Below, one piece after another: positions 43,093-55,359 of a DNA stretch of 64,000 nucleotides. Numbering within the stretch: position 1 is the first letter of the stretch; each line of letters starts with the position of its first letter. Position numbers and translations under genes: made by a program. A model generated the notes under the pieces. It did not search any database, was not told where the DNA came from, and saw only the letters and a list, made by a program, of their open reading frames with translations. The stretch is from Cerioporus squamosus (Eukaryota > Basidiomycota > Agaricomycetes > Polyporales > Polyporaceae). The DNA lies in contig JABYQS010000049.1 of NCBI GenBank assembly GCA_022592435.1, positions 1 through 64,000 on the forward strand, written 5' to 3'.

Positions 43093-46000
43093 TCACTGCG
43101 GCGGTAAAGTCTCTCTCCTAAGCCCAAAGCTGACAAACCGCTTGAAATCCGAGAACTTGCTCGTCTGATCTGACCGTGTCGTGGAGTCCGACCCGCCCGA
43201 CTGTGCAGTCGCCAGTGGCGGGGATGACAGAGCCGCCAGGATGCTCTCGCCCGTCGCGCCTTGCAGCATCGCCACCCTGCTGCTCCCGGGACTCGTCAGG
43301 TTCGCAACGGACCCAGGGTCCATGTCCAGCGAGGAGAGGAAGGAGGTGCTCTCGAGCTCGGGCTTCGTACTCGTGATGGTGAGGAAGGAGTCGAGCAGGT
43401 CGTTCTGGGCCGCTTTGGGCGTGCCTTTCAGGTCAAGGATCTTCTGGAAGTTCGAGAAGGAGGCGTCGCCGATGACGAGTGTGTAGTTCAGGATGAAGCC
43501 CTCGGGTGGATCCTATGCGGCATGTGAGGAAGTGGGACAGTGAGGAGCTCGTCGGACGTACCACTGGGGTCACGATGACCTTGAGCAAGGCTTCCAGTCT
43601 TGTCGTGCTCTTGGTCACGCTCTTCGTGTAGCTATTACAGCATCAGGTCCGGACATCATATATCCCGGATTGTAACTCACTTGGTAGTCGACAACGCCTC
43701 TCCGGGTATCTTCAAGAGGCAAGCTTTGATAGCCTGTAGGTCAATCAGGAGCTACAGAAGGATCAGTCAGACTAAATCAACATCTCTCAACGTCTGTACA
43801 GTACCTGCTCGGCACCGATCTCCAACAACGGTCGGCTCTTGACCAACGCGTTGGTAAACTTGGCGAGGATTGTGCTGCAGACCGTTTCAATGATGATAGT
43901 CAGCCCACGGTCTCTGCCATTGCGCACCTCGCAGCCTTGTCGAAGAAGTTTCTCAAGTACTTCTTCTGCTCAACAAGCGGCTTCACCACTTCCGCGACCT
44001 GCTCGATCGCATTGAGCAAGTCCTGCACGTACGCCGATTGCCCGCTGACAAGCTTCATGTTCGCCCATGGCGTACGCGAGAGCGTCGTGAAGTGCGGCTC
44101 ACATGCAGTCTCGAGCTCACGGAGCATGACTCCGATAGCAGCCGAGATTGCACTGAGATTCATGCGTCAGCACACCTATGATGCTCTACGGAGAAACGAA
44201 AGTATTACCTAACGAATTGGTCGCGCTCTTCCTGGAGTGTGATCTTCTCCTTGAACGCTTCGTCGCACTTGTCGCGTATGTTCTCCTCCAACTGATCGCG
44301 TAAATTAGCACAGCGCAGCATACGCTCGACATGCATTGACGAACCTCCAGGGCCGTCGTTTGGCAATAATCGGCGGTGTTGATCAGGGTGCACGCGTTCT
44401 TCAGCTCGGCGGGGTCGTAGCGCGTTTCCGTAGACTTCCTGCCGAAAGTGGTAGGTCTTGCCAGGCATATAGTAAGCACGGTATAATTCGACAACCAGTA
44501 TGAGTGCACTCACCTTCGGAGACTTGATACAAGGACCTCCTCTGAAGGATACATATGAGAGTTATCCCAACAGGCGAGAGATAGATGTCCTGACCTGCAT
44601 ATATCCGCAGCCACTTCTTGAACAATGCGCACAAGTCATAGAGCGGTTGGCCAGTGAACAGCCGTGCACACTGATCCAGCGTCTGTGCATAGAAATAGAA
44701 CAGCTCGGTGGAGGATGGAAGGACGAGCACTGGTGGGGCGGCGTCGTCGTCCCCATGACTCGAAGCCGACGCTACTTCCAGCGACGAGCGCGACTTCGAG
44801 CCCCTGTACTGAGACAGCATGTCGGACAACACTCTACACAGAGATTGCTGTCAATGATTGTACGCAATGGGCACATGATGAACATACTTGTCTTGTGCGT
44901 CGATGTACACGCCCATATGAGGTTCAAAGGCAGCTGTGATTGGTTTTGCAGGCCGTGTGGCGTTCGCAGGCGTAGTGGCCTTGAGAATCTCTCGCAGAGG
45001 CGTAGAGTACTTCCTCGCCACAGAAGCTTCGAACTCCATAGTCTCGGCCAGAGTATCGAGTAGCTGCTTCACGGTCAGCTTGGAACCAGCCTTGGACAGT
45101 AAGGCGGTCATATCATCTCTATACAGGAAGCTTGGATTAAAAGGGGAGCGGTTCAGGTTTAGGTGGATGCTTACAGACCTTGTGATCTCAATGAACTTGG
45201 CGGTCAAGAACCAGCCGACCTTCCACTCCGTCGGGAACACGCGCCCTTGCTCCGTTTCGTGCGTCTGAAGCAACCGTCGGAACCAGGCGAACCGGCGCGA
45301 CAAGTTGTCAAGCTGACCGGCCTCGTCGGTTGCACGGAATATCCGTCGGTACTCCTTGAGCTCTAGCGCAACGTAGCGTTCGATGAACTGCGAGCGAACA
45401 TCGGGCCCTAGGACGTCGAGCACCAGGAGAGCATCCGCGACAACGGAAGACTTGATGGGCTTTGCCGGGTCCTGCATGTAGCTGTCCTGGGCGGTTAGTG
45501 GGAATCGATGATATCGAGAGGAAGTGGGCGTACAACTTGTCCCAGTCGGCTTCTACCATAGTCCGCAGCTCGGTTTGTATCTCTTGTATTCGGCGCCACA
45601 ATTGGGATATCCGGCGTACTGAGGTATATGGCTTGAACGACGCGCCTATCTGTTTAACTGCCTGAATGCGGTATCAGGACAGGCTCTTAGCTCGAGGACA
45701 CGGTCAGACTTACCGCGAGTGACTGAACAATCTCGTGGTACTTCCGTTCCTTGATCTGGTCTTCCAACTGGCTCAGAGCGTTCACTGAACCAGTGTACAA
45801 GTTATAATCGTGAAACCAGAGCACAAGGAAACCAAACGCACCGAGCATCTGCAGCCGCTTCAGGATGGTCATGCTCAGAATAAGGTTCTTCTTCGCCAGG
45901 TCAAGGACTTGGATCTCTTTGGTGATATTCCGTACGACAGCTTCAGATTCGGTCGCTTTCTCGCGAATGCGGGACATCTGTCCTAAGAGGTCCTGTATTG

Positions 46001-46462
46001 CGGGCATAAGGACCGCTTGTCTGTCTTGACCCTTCTCTCAACGTGAATGCAATGACCACTCAGGAACTCACCGAGATCATCTGCTGTAAGAGCTGCATCC
46101 TGCTCGGGTCCTGGTCCTTCCGCAATTCCTCGCGCAACGCATCTATTTCCGCCTGCAATTCACGTTCATTCTGTGCCAGCTTCGCCTGTACAGCCTCGAG
46201 TTGTCCGAGTGCAGCCTCTGCAATCGCGCATAGTCAGGCCTCCTCCCAGAGGCTATCCTGACATCTGTGACGCACCATCAGGAAAGTAGTCATTCAGTAC
46301 TCCGATAGGATTGAAGTCATTTGTGAGCCTGTCCAGTGGGTCCGTCTCCGGTGTCGTGTGGAGGTCAAGTATACGTTCGATGGACAGTATGAGCTCTGGA
46401 GGCAGTTCATCTTCGCGTAGTCTGAATGCAGGCGTAGACAGGCGAGCAGTGTCAAGAGCCAT
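43093..46462 (-). CDS. VPS53: GARP/EARP tethering subunit Vps53
   Basis: Sixteen exons, from 46276-46462 to 43093-43512, join in frame to 844 residues. Vps53 is a core subunit of the Golgi-associated retrograde protein complex that tethers endosome-derived vesicles to the trans-Golgi. The N-terminal Vps53 domain has DPLDRLTNDFNPIGVLNDYF, the coiled coil with KATESEAVVRNITKEIQVLD and AKKNLILSMTILKRLQMLV, and LEDQIKERKYHEIVQSLAAV. Middle blocks include FYMQDPAKPIKSSVVADALL and FYAQTLDQCARLFTGQPLYD. The C-terminus is Ser/Thr-rich. Two introns use unusual donors (gtctgt at about 45178, gtcagg at about 44594) that still give correct phase. Confidence 0.95.
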
Positions 46463-46656
46463 GGTGGCGAAGACAGACTAGCCGTGCTCAACGTAGCTAG
46501 TGATGGTAGAACAGGTTTGAGTCACCGTGTATAGATGATCGCAAGGTGTAAGTACACAACGGACAGCGGGCCGCCCAAGTGATCGGCGCGCGTCCAGCCA
46601 AGCGCGGCGGCATTTTCCTTTCCCGGAACTTTTGGTCTTTGACCTCGACGTCCACC
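46463..46656. promoter_or_regulatory. 194-bp bidirectional promoter, VPS53/MBIP-like
   Basis: Two start codons on opposite strands are separated by 194 bp. No TATA box is evident, as expected for divergent housekeeping genes. Confidence 0.55.
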
Positions 46657-48430
46657 ATGACCTTGGGACCCCCGCCATCAGCCGCAGGGCCGTCCAGCTC
46701 TTCCGATACCCACGCGGACGCTGCCTCGTCGCAGCCTCAGCCCACTCAACCCGCGACGACCTCCGCACATCTATCTGCACCTACTCCCGGTCCGTCCGTC
46801 TCCACAGGCCCATACACCAGCCAGTTCGCGGTACAACCACAGCCAGCAACACGCTCCTACTATGGAGGATCTCATCCTCCCACTTTCTCTGCGCCTCAAG
46901 CAGGCGCGCCTTCGCAAAATGTTCAGTCCTACCCGGCCCAGCCTGGCTATTACGCCCAACCAGGAAGTGCCCAACCCGCCGGGAACTATTCGTACTATAG
47001 CTATCCGCCTAATGCCTGGGCAAATGCTTGGAACACGGGAACGTATCAATATCCTTCAGGAAATAGCTATCCTTACTCGTATGCCGCTCCGCAACAGAGT
47101 GCTCCGTCTCAGCCACCGGCGCAACCTGCGAGCACTCCTCAGCAAAAGGAGAAGACACCTAGTCCGTCGCCATCCCCATCACCACCGCCAGAATACCACA
47201 AGGACTGGGACGCGATCATCAAATCCTTCCTGTCTTCCATGGGCTTTTCACAAGCACTGCGAGGCTTCGAGGCGGATATGGTCGTCCTGAACCCGGAGTG
47301 GGAGCGGAAGAAAGTGCCGACTGCACTTGCTGAGCTGATGAAAGATCTTCTGGTACGTCTCCTTGCGAACCGACTATGAATGCATACCCATTGTCCTGCA
47401 ACCAGCGACTGGGTCAAGCAAAACCGGAAGGCGATGGGAATGCTCCCAAGGAGCGCCCCCTCGAGGAACGGAAGCTAGACTATGTGCATCTCGCTCATGG
47501 TGCTACTCCCCGTTCGCAGACGTCGGTAAGTATCTCCGCATGCCGATGCTTGCACCCTGCTCAGAGATAATGCAGATTACCAAAGACATATCCCGCTTCC
47601 TTGCGCAGAATCGCGCGAGGAACGATGCGTCCAACCGGAACGAGTTCCTTTTGTCTCTAACTGAGAAGCGCAGACGGCTGAATGAGAACGGTGACTCCAC
47701 GCCATCTGCACCTATCCCATCGTGCGCGCGGACAGACGCGAAGACACAGAACAGAGACCTGCAGATGAAGTACGACATCGCGAAGAACGAAGATGGACCT
47801 CTTCGACGTACCATGAAGACGGAACAACCTGAACAGGCTGTGACCAAGACCGGCAATGGCAAGGGTGCAGTGGACACGACAGAAGACTACCCAAGTGCTC
47901 AGCGATACCCGGCTTTGGACGAGCGGCTGCAGAACATCGAAAAACACCTCGCCATTCGTTACGGTCAGTAAGGCTCTCCTATGTCTTCTCGCGCGATGTT
48001 CCTGATCTTCGGAGTTCAGTTCCGTCACCTCCGAAGTCCCTGCTCGATCGTCTCAAGTTCTTAGAGGACCATATCATCCACCTCGAGCGGGAATACCCTC
48101 CGTGGGCGGCGTTGCACTTCAACCAGCCTAACCGTGGCGTAAGTATCTTCTTCCTACTGCCCTTGCCCGTTGAAGAGCGCTGACTATTCTACTGGGTGAC
48201 AGTGGCCACCACCACCGCGAGCAACTCCGATTGTCGTGCCGTCCTATCTGACATCGACTGCCGCACGGCCGGTAGACGACAAACAGCCTGTGCAGCCTGT
48301 TGCGCCCTCAACGGATGCGCCGGATGGCCAGAAGGGGAAGAGCAAGCAGGCGCGTCATACTCAGTCTAGTTTACATAGGGCTGTTCTAGAAAAGCTTGAG
48401 GTGCAGAAAGCAATGAACGATCCTCATTAG
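46657..48430 (+). CDS. MBIP-like protein (MAP3K12-binding inhibitory protein family)
   Basis: Exons 46657-47352, 47406-47525, 47576-47963, 48020-48138 and 48203-48430 give 516 residues. The first 190 residues are Pro/Ser/Gln/Tyr-rich low complexity. A helical module follows (YHKDWDAIIKSFLSSMGFSQ). The C-terminal third carries the paired leucine-zipper-like region: YPALDERLQNIEKHLAIRYV and SLLDRLKFLEDHIIHLEREY, the region by which I assign it to MBIP. Metazoan MBIP is a subunit of the ATAC histone acetyltransferase complex and binds the kinase DLK. The fungal role is not established. It is divergently paired with VPS53. Confidence 0.7.
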
Positions 48431-49068
48431 TCCTCGATGGCACGGGTGTACAGATAATTGGCTTACCAATGCCAAGTATCGACTCTCAATGTGACACGAT
48501 GACCTGAAGTAAGTATATACAGTCAACACGACCACGGCACCGCTGCCCAAATCCCCGTTGCTCCCGCCCCGCTTTACTTCGAGCATACTTGTCGACATGC
48601 TGACTGCAACCTTGTGGCTGATGGTCCTTGAATCGCGCGTTCTTGCGAGCCTTTCCCACAGCATTTGCTCTCTGCTCAGCAAGCTTCAGTCCTCCATCAT
48701 CACAGCGGAGTGGTGGGGGTTGTACAATGTTGATCCAGTTGCGATCGAGACTCTGGCATGTAGGGACGCTCATCGGGATGGTTGATTCGGCAAGGGATCA
48801 TTCGTGGAAAGGGATCATGACCGCGCGGTACTTATAGACTGGATCAACATCACCCACCTCCAGGTAATGCAGAAAATAGGTTCGTTGGCGGGATGTCCGA
48901 TTGCGTGCTTCGTACAGTGCAAACGAACGAATCGTGCGGTATGCGCAGGATAACCACCCTGACTTCGGGAAAGTCTATCCTCTCGTTTTCCACCCATAGA
49001 CAGGAGTACATATTGTACACTTTCGGGTCCTACTATGACAAGATGAAGTGTACAAGGCTCACAACTGA
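48431..49068. other. Convergent intergenic region
   Basis: No gene is supported in these 638 bp between the MBIP-like stop and the TSR1 stop. Confidence 0.5.
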
Positions 49069-51852
49069 TCACTCTTCCATCGCATCGTCGTCCCGGCTCG
49101 GCTTGTCCCCGCTCTCCTGCCACAACCCACTCCACTTGGGGAACACCCTCTTGTACAGCGACATGCAGACGGTATCCATCTGACTGATAGGCCCGTCGAA
49201 GTGCGCCTTGTAGTACCCATGCGTGCCGAGCGACTCCTTGATATGCCCCGACCGCCCGTACTTCGTGTGCAGCTGGATCGGCTTGAAGTACGCGACGTCG
49301 TCCGCGTTGAAGAACATGTACCGGATTGTCGCCGTCCGCTTGTGGATCTTGAACGGATGACCTGTGAGGACGATCCGTTTCGCGATGACGCGCGTTGTGT
49401 CGGGGTGCAGGAAACTGCCCATTGCGACGAGCGCCGGTGCTAGGAATAGTGTTAAAATCTGCGTGACCGAGTACTAGGTGCTAGCTAGCTCACCTTGAGG
49501 GTCATCAGTCTCACGAAGGAGAGAGCAAGGCTGCTTCCCGTATACAACGGGCCCGTAGACAGTTGCAACGTCGGTGACCCCGTGGCGGAGGTATCGCTCG
49601 AACTTGTGCACATTGTTTGCGCCCTTCCCTCCGCCACGAGTATGTTGGCTGTATATCGGGTTGACACGCAACCGTCGAGGACCAACGCAGAGGATGAGGG
49701 GGTCCTAGGGAGAGGTGGTGAGCAGCAATCACGCGCACAGAGAGAAACGATCGTACCTTCGATCGTACAGAGCCATCATACTCTGTGTTCCGCTGTACCG
49801 TGAAGTTGAGTACAGTCTTCTTGTGTTCATGCTGAAGCAAGCTGAAGATCGTGTAAGGTCCTGCCAGGGACCATCTGGGCAGCCTCTTTCGGAACATCTT
49901 TCAGGTAGACTGTTACACGCGTCCCAGGCTGGATGGGATGATGTAAGCTCAGCACGTCTCATTGTCATTGGAGGCGAATGCTCACCGGTACACCGCCTTC
50001 TTCTTCTGCTCGTCGATGCACCGCTCGCTCGGTGCGCTTGAAGTCCTCAAATTGGAATATCCGCGCATAGTCACGGGGGAGATTCTCGTACGGGTCCCAC
50101 GGACTAGTCCGGAACGAACGCAAACCACGGTATCTCTGGAATCGCGTACGAGCAGGGACATCGAGCGGCGTGTCGATCTCATCGGGGAACCGAGTGTCGT
50201 CCTCTTCCTCACGTTTACGATCTCTCCAGGACTGCAGTCTGTCAAAGCACGTCAGGTCACCACACGCTCGCAGCAAAACGGCGATGCTTACTGTCGTGCT
50301 TCCTCCGCCTCATCGAGATCCTCAAACGCGACACTCCGGCCAACATCCGTCTCCATCTCCGCGTCATCAGGAACGAGCTCCTCCATCTCCTCCGGTTCCT
50401 CCATCTCGACCTCCCCGGCATCGTCATCCTCCTTGTCGCCGCCCTCATCGTCCTCTTCGTCGTCGTCTAGAATCCACGCCGCCTGGTACTCGCTCGTGCC
50501 CTTGGGAACTTTCCGCACGACCTTCGGCGTAGTGCCGGCCTTTGCATCGGGGATCGCGTCGTTCGGGTGTCCATTCGGAGCCCCCTGCATCTCCTCCTCA
50601 GTCGGCCAAGTCTGCTCGTTCGCCATGTCGTCGGGGTCGTTACTTGAAACCAAAGAGTCCGCGGAGGACTCATCTGGCTCGCTAGCAGCTGGGGCTCAAC
50701 CTCCATCCCACTTGTCTGCCCGGACTTGGTGACCTTCGGGAGAGGTGCGGACACAACCTGCAATTTCGGATGAGACATATCGTCAGCGTAAGTGGGTCAG
50801 CTAACCTTCGAGATCTGGTAGTCTCCAAAGTTGGGGATGTGGATGAGGCGATTGGCAGAGAGAGGAGCCCCGCGCACGACACCAGTCACGCCGAGGGTGC
50901 CATCCGTCCACTCGACCTTCTCGCCGAGTATCCAAGAACGGCCCTCCCTCCACCTGACGTCCGAGGGCTTGCCCTCACAGATCGCCCTCATAGTGTTTAG
51001 AGTGTCGGAGCCATGGTGCATGTCGAATACTCTCGACTGGCTGGGCACGAAGTACTGGATGAAGGACAGCAGCGACTTCATGATACCGGACTTCTCCTTT
51101 ACGTCCATGGGTTCGTCAGAGGAGACAACGGTCACAACCTCAGGAAGGCCTTGTGCTTGCAGCGTGCGGAGGAGCGTGTCTCCCCAGTTATCGACTTCGA
51201 CGTTGGGCGAGAGGACGAAGATGACATAGTCCGCGACCTTGCATGCGTCAAGTGCGGCGTACATCTGACGATATGGGAGGGGTACGAACTGGACGGACGT
51301 CTTGAAACGGTCTGCTCTGCGATCGCAACTTCAATGAAAGCGCGAGCGGGTCGTGGAAAGGTTGCGCACCTGAGTTTTTGCAGCCCGCTCACAGCATCCT
51401 CCTCTAGGGTTCCATCGATCGACTGCGCTAGTCGGGCAGTCACGTCTTGTGCCTTGACATCCTCCGTCAACGGGACTACGGCAACGATCCTGGGTGCGCC
51501 GTCTGTTCCGCCGAAGATGCGGGTGGCTGAGACGAGGCTCTGGCGTTTTTTGAGTTGAGCTTGCTTCGCGCTGTTGCGGCGGTTGGTGCGCAGCTGGGCT
51601 GCAGTTTGAGATCCCCCACTCGCTTTGAGAGGCTCGCGATGGGTCCGACCTGGCGCAACTGCGTAAGAATGAGAGAATAGGGCGGACGATGGGTACTCAC
51701 CCTTCGCAGCCTCCTTCAGAGAGCCTTTGGTGGCATGCTTGGACTTGAACGCCTTGTTTTTCTACGAAGGCTCAGCCGTGAAGGACTTCCAGGTCTATCG
51801 ATCCACTCACCTGTTTGAGAGTCGGTCTGTGATGATGGCCTGTTTCGGTCAT
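49069..51852 (-). CDS. TSR1: 40S ribosome maturation factor Tsr1 (two apparent frameshifts)
   Basis: Exons 51811-51852, 51701-51761, 51370-51658, 50806-51316, 50292-50757, 49986-50238, 49757-49928, 49494-49704 and 49069-49439 give about 791 residues once two 1-base discrepancies are allowed. Tsr1 is a GTPase-like assembly factor of cytoplasmic pre-40S particles. Recognised blocks are [125 protein letters not shown] and [14 protein letters not shown]. Frame is lost by one missing base near 50690 and one extra base near 49870. An essential single-copy gene should not carry both, so sequence error is the likely cause. Confidence 0.9.
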
Positions 51853-52295
51853 GTCTCGAACCTATGAATCCGCGTGTGGTGAGGTAACTTGAGTTGAGGG
51901 TAGGCGGTCGCGTCCGAGCTTTTGATGTGTATGTGTAGTGGATCCAGGAGCGTTCGATGGCCCAAGCCTGGGTGTACGATCAAGAGGTAAGCAGCCCTGG
52001 CTCGAGGTCGGTGAGCACTGAGGCCTGAGGATCTCTCGATCGTCTTTCCCAAATTTTTATCTTATCTCTACGAGCTGAAGTAAAGCACATCTAATCTAAT
52101 CTACTCTGGCACCGTCGTCGGTTAGGGCTCGTACATACAGTACTTCCGACTTCGTGCATCCCTCTTGGTGCTTCTATCCCCTATGCTCGCTGCTTGCATG
52201 CGGTAGGCAACGTTAATCCATAGCACGCACATTGAGTGACACATAGCTTGTATGCGCACTCCGGATCCTCTGGACTCGGATCCGCCGTCAACTTG
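51853..52295. other. Intergenic; possible extra 5' exon of the next gene
   Basis: The region is the TSR1 promoter. An ATG at 52182 with a GT donor at 52202 and AG at about 52245 would splice in frame into the next gene (MLAACMR then LYAHSG), so the true start of that gene may be here. Confidence 0.4.
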
Positions 52296-54699
52296 ATGCA
52301 GGCAGCCTCAGCTTCTCCAAACCACCATGCGCCTCCTGGAACAGCGGCGTACCTTCCTGGGCTCATAGCTCGAGCACAGGCAGCTCATCCTGACCTGCCT
52401 ATCGAACCGGTCATACTGCAGAGCCTGCTTCTCTGTCTCATCGCTCAGCCACGTTTGCCCTCGGGATCCGTCAAGTCTGATCGTCTCGTCGGTCCAGGTT
52501 TACACGTCATCCTGAGAACGAAGGAGGAGGACGTAGGAGTGGTGGTGAACTTGGTCGCTCTAGTGAGTATCTCATCTGCTCATGGACGAACGACGTGGCT
52601 GCCAGGCTCAAACGTTCGGGACGCATGTATGGTCGACTGAGCACACATTTCCAGACATTGCAGCACATCCTCGGGGTGCCCACTCACAAGCATAAGATCT
52701 CACAGAAGACACACACACCCACTGCTCATGTGCGCCCGAAGGGACAGAGACCGATACCCCCTGTCCCTACACAAGTAGACCGTCCCGACGGCTTACTGCG
52801 TTCCCTCTTCTTTCGACGCGTCCCGCATACCTCATCTTTGTCCAACAAGAATGGCATCCCACGACCACGCTCTGGTACGAGCGTTGATGCGACACCACGC
52901 TCAGGACCCGTTCCCCTCGCCGGACATCCCAAGAGCCCGCGAAGTGCCATCGGACATGCGCCGCAACGCTCTGCGTCGTTCCCTACGCCGAGCATCGACG
53001 GCGAAGACGAGGACCACTACTTTGATGCCTCGTCGTTGGCGTCATCTCGGCGACCATTACTCGCTGGTCCCACTCCTGCCTCTACCATGCGGTCTCGAGG
53101 GTCGAAGGGCCGCCCGAGCGCGCACAGGCTAAGGACGGACCCTCTCCCTCTGTCATCGCTGTTCACGCCTCCAGGTGAGGAATCGGAGGACTTGGTCCAG
53201 CCGACCCCGTCGTCGCTCAATACCATCCGTGCGCAGCAGAGCGCTGCCACTAACGAGCGGACGAACGAGTCGGGTGGGACTGCGTCTGCTCTTCCCAAGG
53301 CAGTGGTGGTATCGGGACTGGAGCATACCACGACGCCCTCCCAGAGAGCGCTAATGCGTGTTCTCACCGAGCGGAGGGTCGTGTTCGACGGGTGTGATGA
53401 TGACGGTGCGGACTCCTCAGGAAGAGATCCTGATATGGAGGATGGGGTGTGGAATCTGCCCGACGGCTTCGTGATGGTCTACGTGTGCAAGCTTGACCCG
53501 CACGAGCGGCCTGCGATATTGAATGGTCTGGTACGAACCTCCCATTCAACCTCCTTATGCCGTACTGTCCCGCTGAACATTGGATGATAATAGGTCGACA
53601 AATTCGCCATGAGCGCGGACGTGTCGCTACAGCCCGCGGTACGACAGGGATACCTCGCGTACCGCGCATCCCACTCGCCATCACCGCGAGGGACGCCCAT
53701 GGCCTCGCCACTCGCTCTGCCGCATACAGGACATCCCTACTTCCCCTCCCAACCGCCAGCCCACCACTCACCAGTCCGCCGCACGACCCCACTGCCGGCG
53801 CCCACACCGCAAGCACCACCAACCCTACCCGCGTCCGAACTCTCCTACCTTCGCACTTTAGCGCGACCCCACCCTACCGCTGCACCGATCTTCTACCCTT
53901 CCGTGCACGCGACGACCCAATTCTCAATCACGGCACTGGCCGACCAGCGCACTCCCCCGTATGCAGCGCTGCACCCGTCGCTAGACATGTACATCCTCGA
54001 TCTGTTCTCCGCTACCCGCCATCACCCGGCCTTGGACGGGACGTTGCTGACGATGCGCGCACATGCGGATGCAGAGGCTCTTGCGCGTGCGTTCCGGGTG
54101 CTCAACGGCGACACGATCGGGGCAGCGCTGGTGTACCACGAAGCGCGGATGGGCGACCGCGAGACCGCAGCGGAGAGCCTCAACGGCGGCAGCTGGGCTG
54201 ACGGCGATTCTGCAGCGTGGCGGAGCGCGGACAGCCTCTCGCGCATGAACGGGCACGCAAAGACCCATCCTGGCGACGGGCCGGGCTGCATTCCGACAAG
54301 GGCTCGGAGGATTCTGCGCTGCCTCAGCCTGGAGTGCGCCTCCGCGTCGACGACGAGGACGGCTACCGCTCGTTCTCGGGCGGGTTTGGGGAGTACGAGT
54401 ACCTCGACGGGCCCGAGGCGGAGCTGTCTCCGGCGGAGGCGTTGGACGCCGCGCTCAGGAGGGCGTGGCCGGAGGCGTGGGACGTGTCTGAGGAGGACGT
54501 GGCGAGGGTCTTTCCGCGCGTGGTGTCGCATCGGCTGAGGGTGCGGGATGGGGCGGACGACGAGATCTTGGGGAGCGTGATGTGGCCTGCGGTCCCTGGG
54601 GAGAGCGGGGCGGGGACGGAGGTTGCGGAGGGCGTGAAGCTGGGTTGGGAGCGGAAGAGCGTGAAGGAGCTCTTGGTGCGGATTCTGGCGGATGTATGA
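52296..54699 (+). CDS. Conserved fungal protein of unknown function, one apparent frameshift
   Basis: Exons 52296-52562, 52655-53530 and 53594-54699 give about 750 residues if one missing base near 54280 is allowed; an upstream exon at 52182-52201 may add the true start. The N-terminus includes LPGLIARAQAAHPDLPIEPV. The middle is Ser/Pro-rich and disordered. Conserved-looking blocks are VWNLPDGFVMVYVCKLDPHE, ERPAILNGLVDKFAMSADV, HPSLDMYILDLFSATRHHPA and, after the frame change, VVSHRLRVRDGADDEILGSV with SVKELLVRILADV at the end. The LPxGFxxVYVC...ERPxI...LLDKFAMSA pattern recalls fungal proteins annotated as magnesium-chelatase/AAA-like, but no Walker motif is visible and I do not assign that function. 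Confidence 0.6.
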
Positions 54700-55359
54700 G
54701 ACGACTTGCGCCTTGGGGCATTGTATACCTGGGGAACTTTGTTGCGACGTACTATGGGTCACTTACAGGGACTTTTGTGAGATCCTACTCGGTCATCATG
54801 GACACACTTTGATACATAATTTGAGACGGCGATTGGAGGAAAGCACCGGAAAGAAGGGAGGGCACCCTTAACCATTGCGGACTACAATAAATGCCAGACA
54901 CTCGGTCACTGACAACGGGACCGACGTAAACAAGAGCTACAGCGGCAGTACAGTTGAAGCGGGCTCCAGGTACCGCAAACGTCGACACATGGTTGCATCA
55001 GGATGCGTACATGTCTCTGGCACCAGCTGGAACTACGCTAACCTCTCAGGATGCCTCCATGAACATGAGCTGTCTTCGGCGAGCGGGACACCGGCTGCTG
55101 TTGCTTCGAAAGTAAAACTTGACCTGGAGAGCGCACTGGAGAAGCCGCGATGACCCAGTGCCGGGAGTGGCGAGGGTGTGCGATGAGCCCTTGCGGCGTC
55201 GACGGAGCTCCAGGGTGCATCTCGCATCGGCAACGGACCAGGGAGTGCGCGTAGCCTGTTGTGTCTGGCATTGGCGGGTAGGATAGGAGCTGCGGAGCAG
55301 TGCAGAAGTATGGGTTGATGACTCTGGTCCTCGTCCGACGTCGACGGCTTTCAGGAGAG
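54700..55359. other. Convergent intergenic region
   Basis: No gene is supported. The adjacent minus-strand gene stops at 55360. Confidence 0.5.

Noticed and set aside
50660..50720. Micro-intron explaining the TSR1 frame change
   Set aside because: The only phase-compatible GT-AG pair leaves a 23-nt intron, too short to be spliced.
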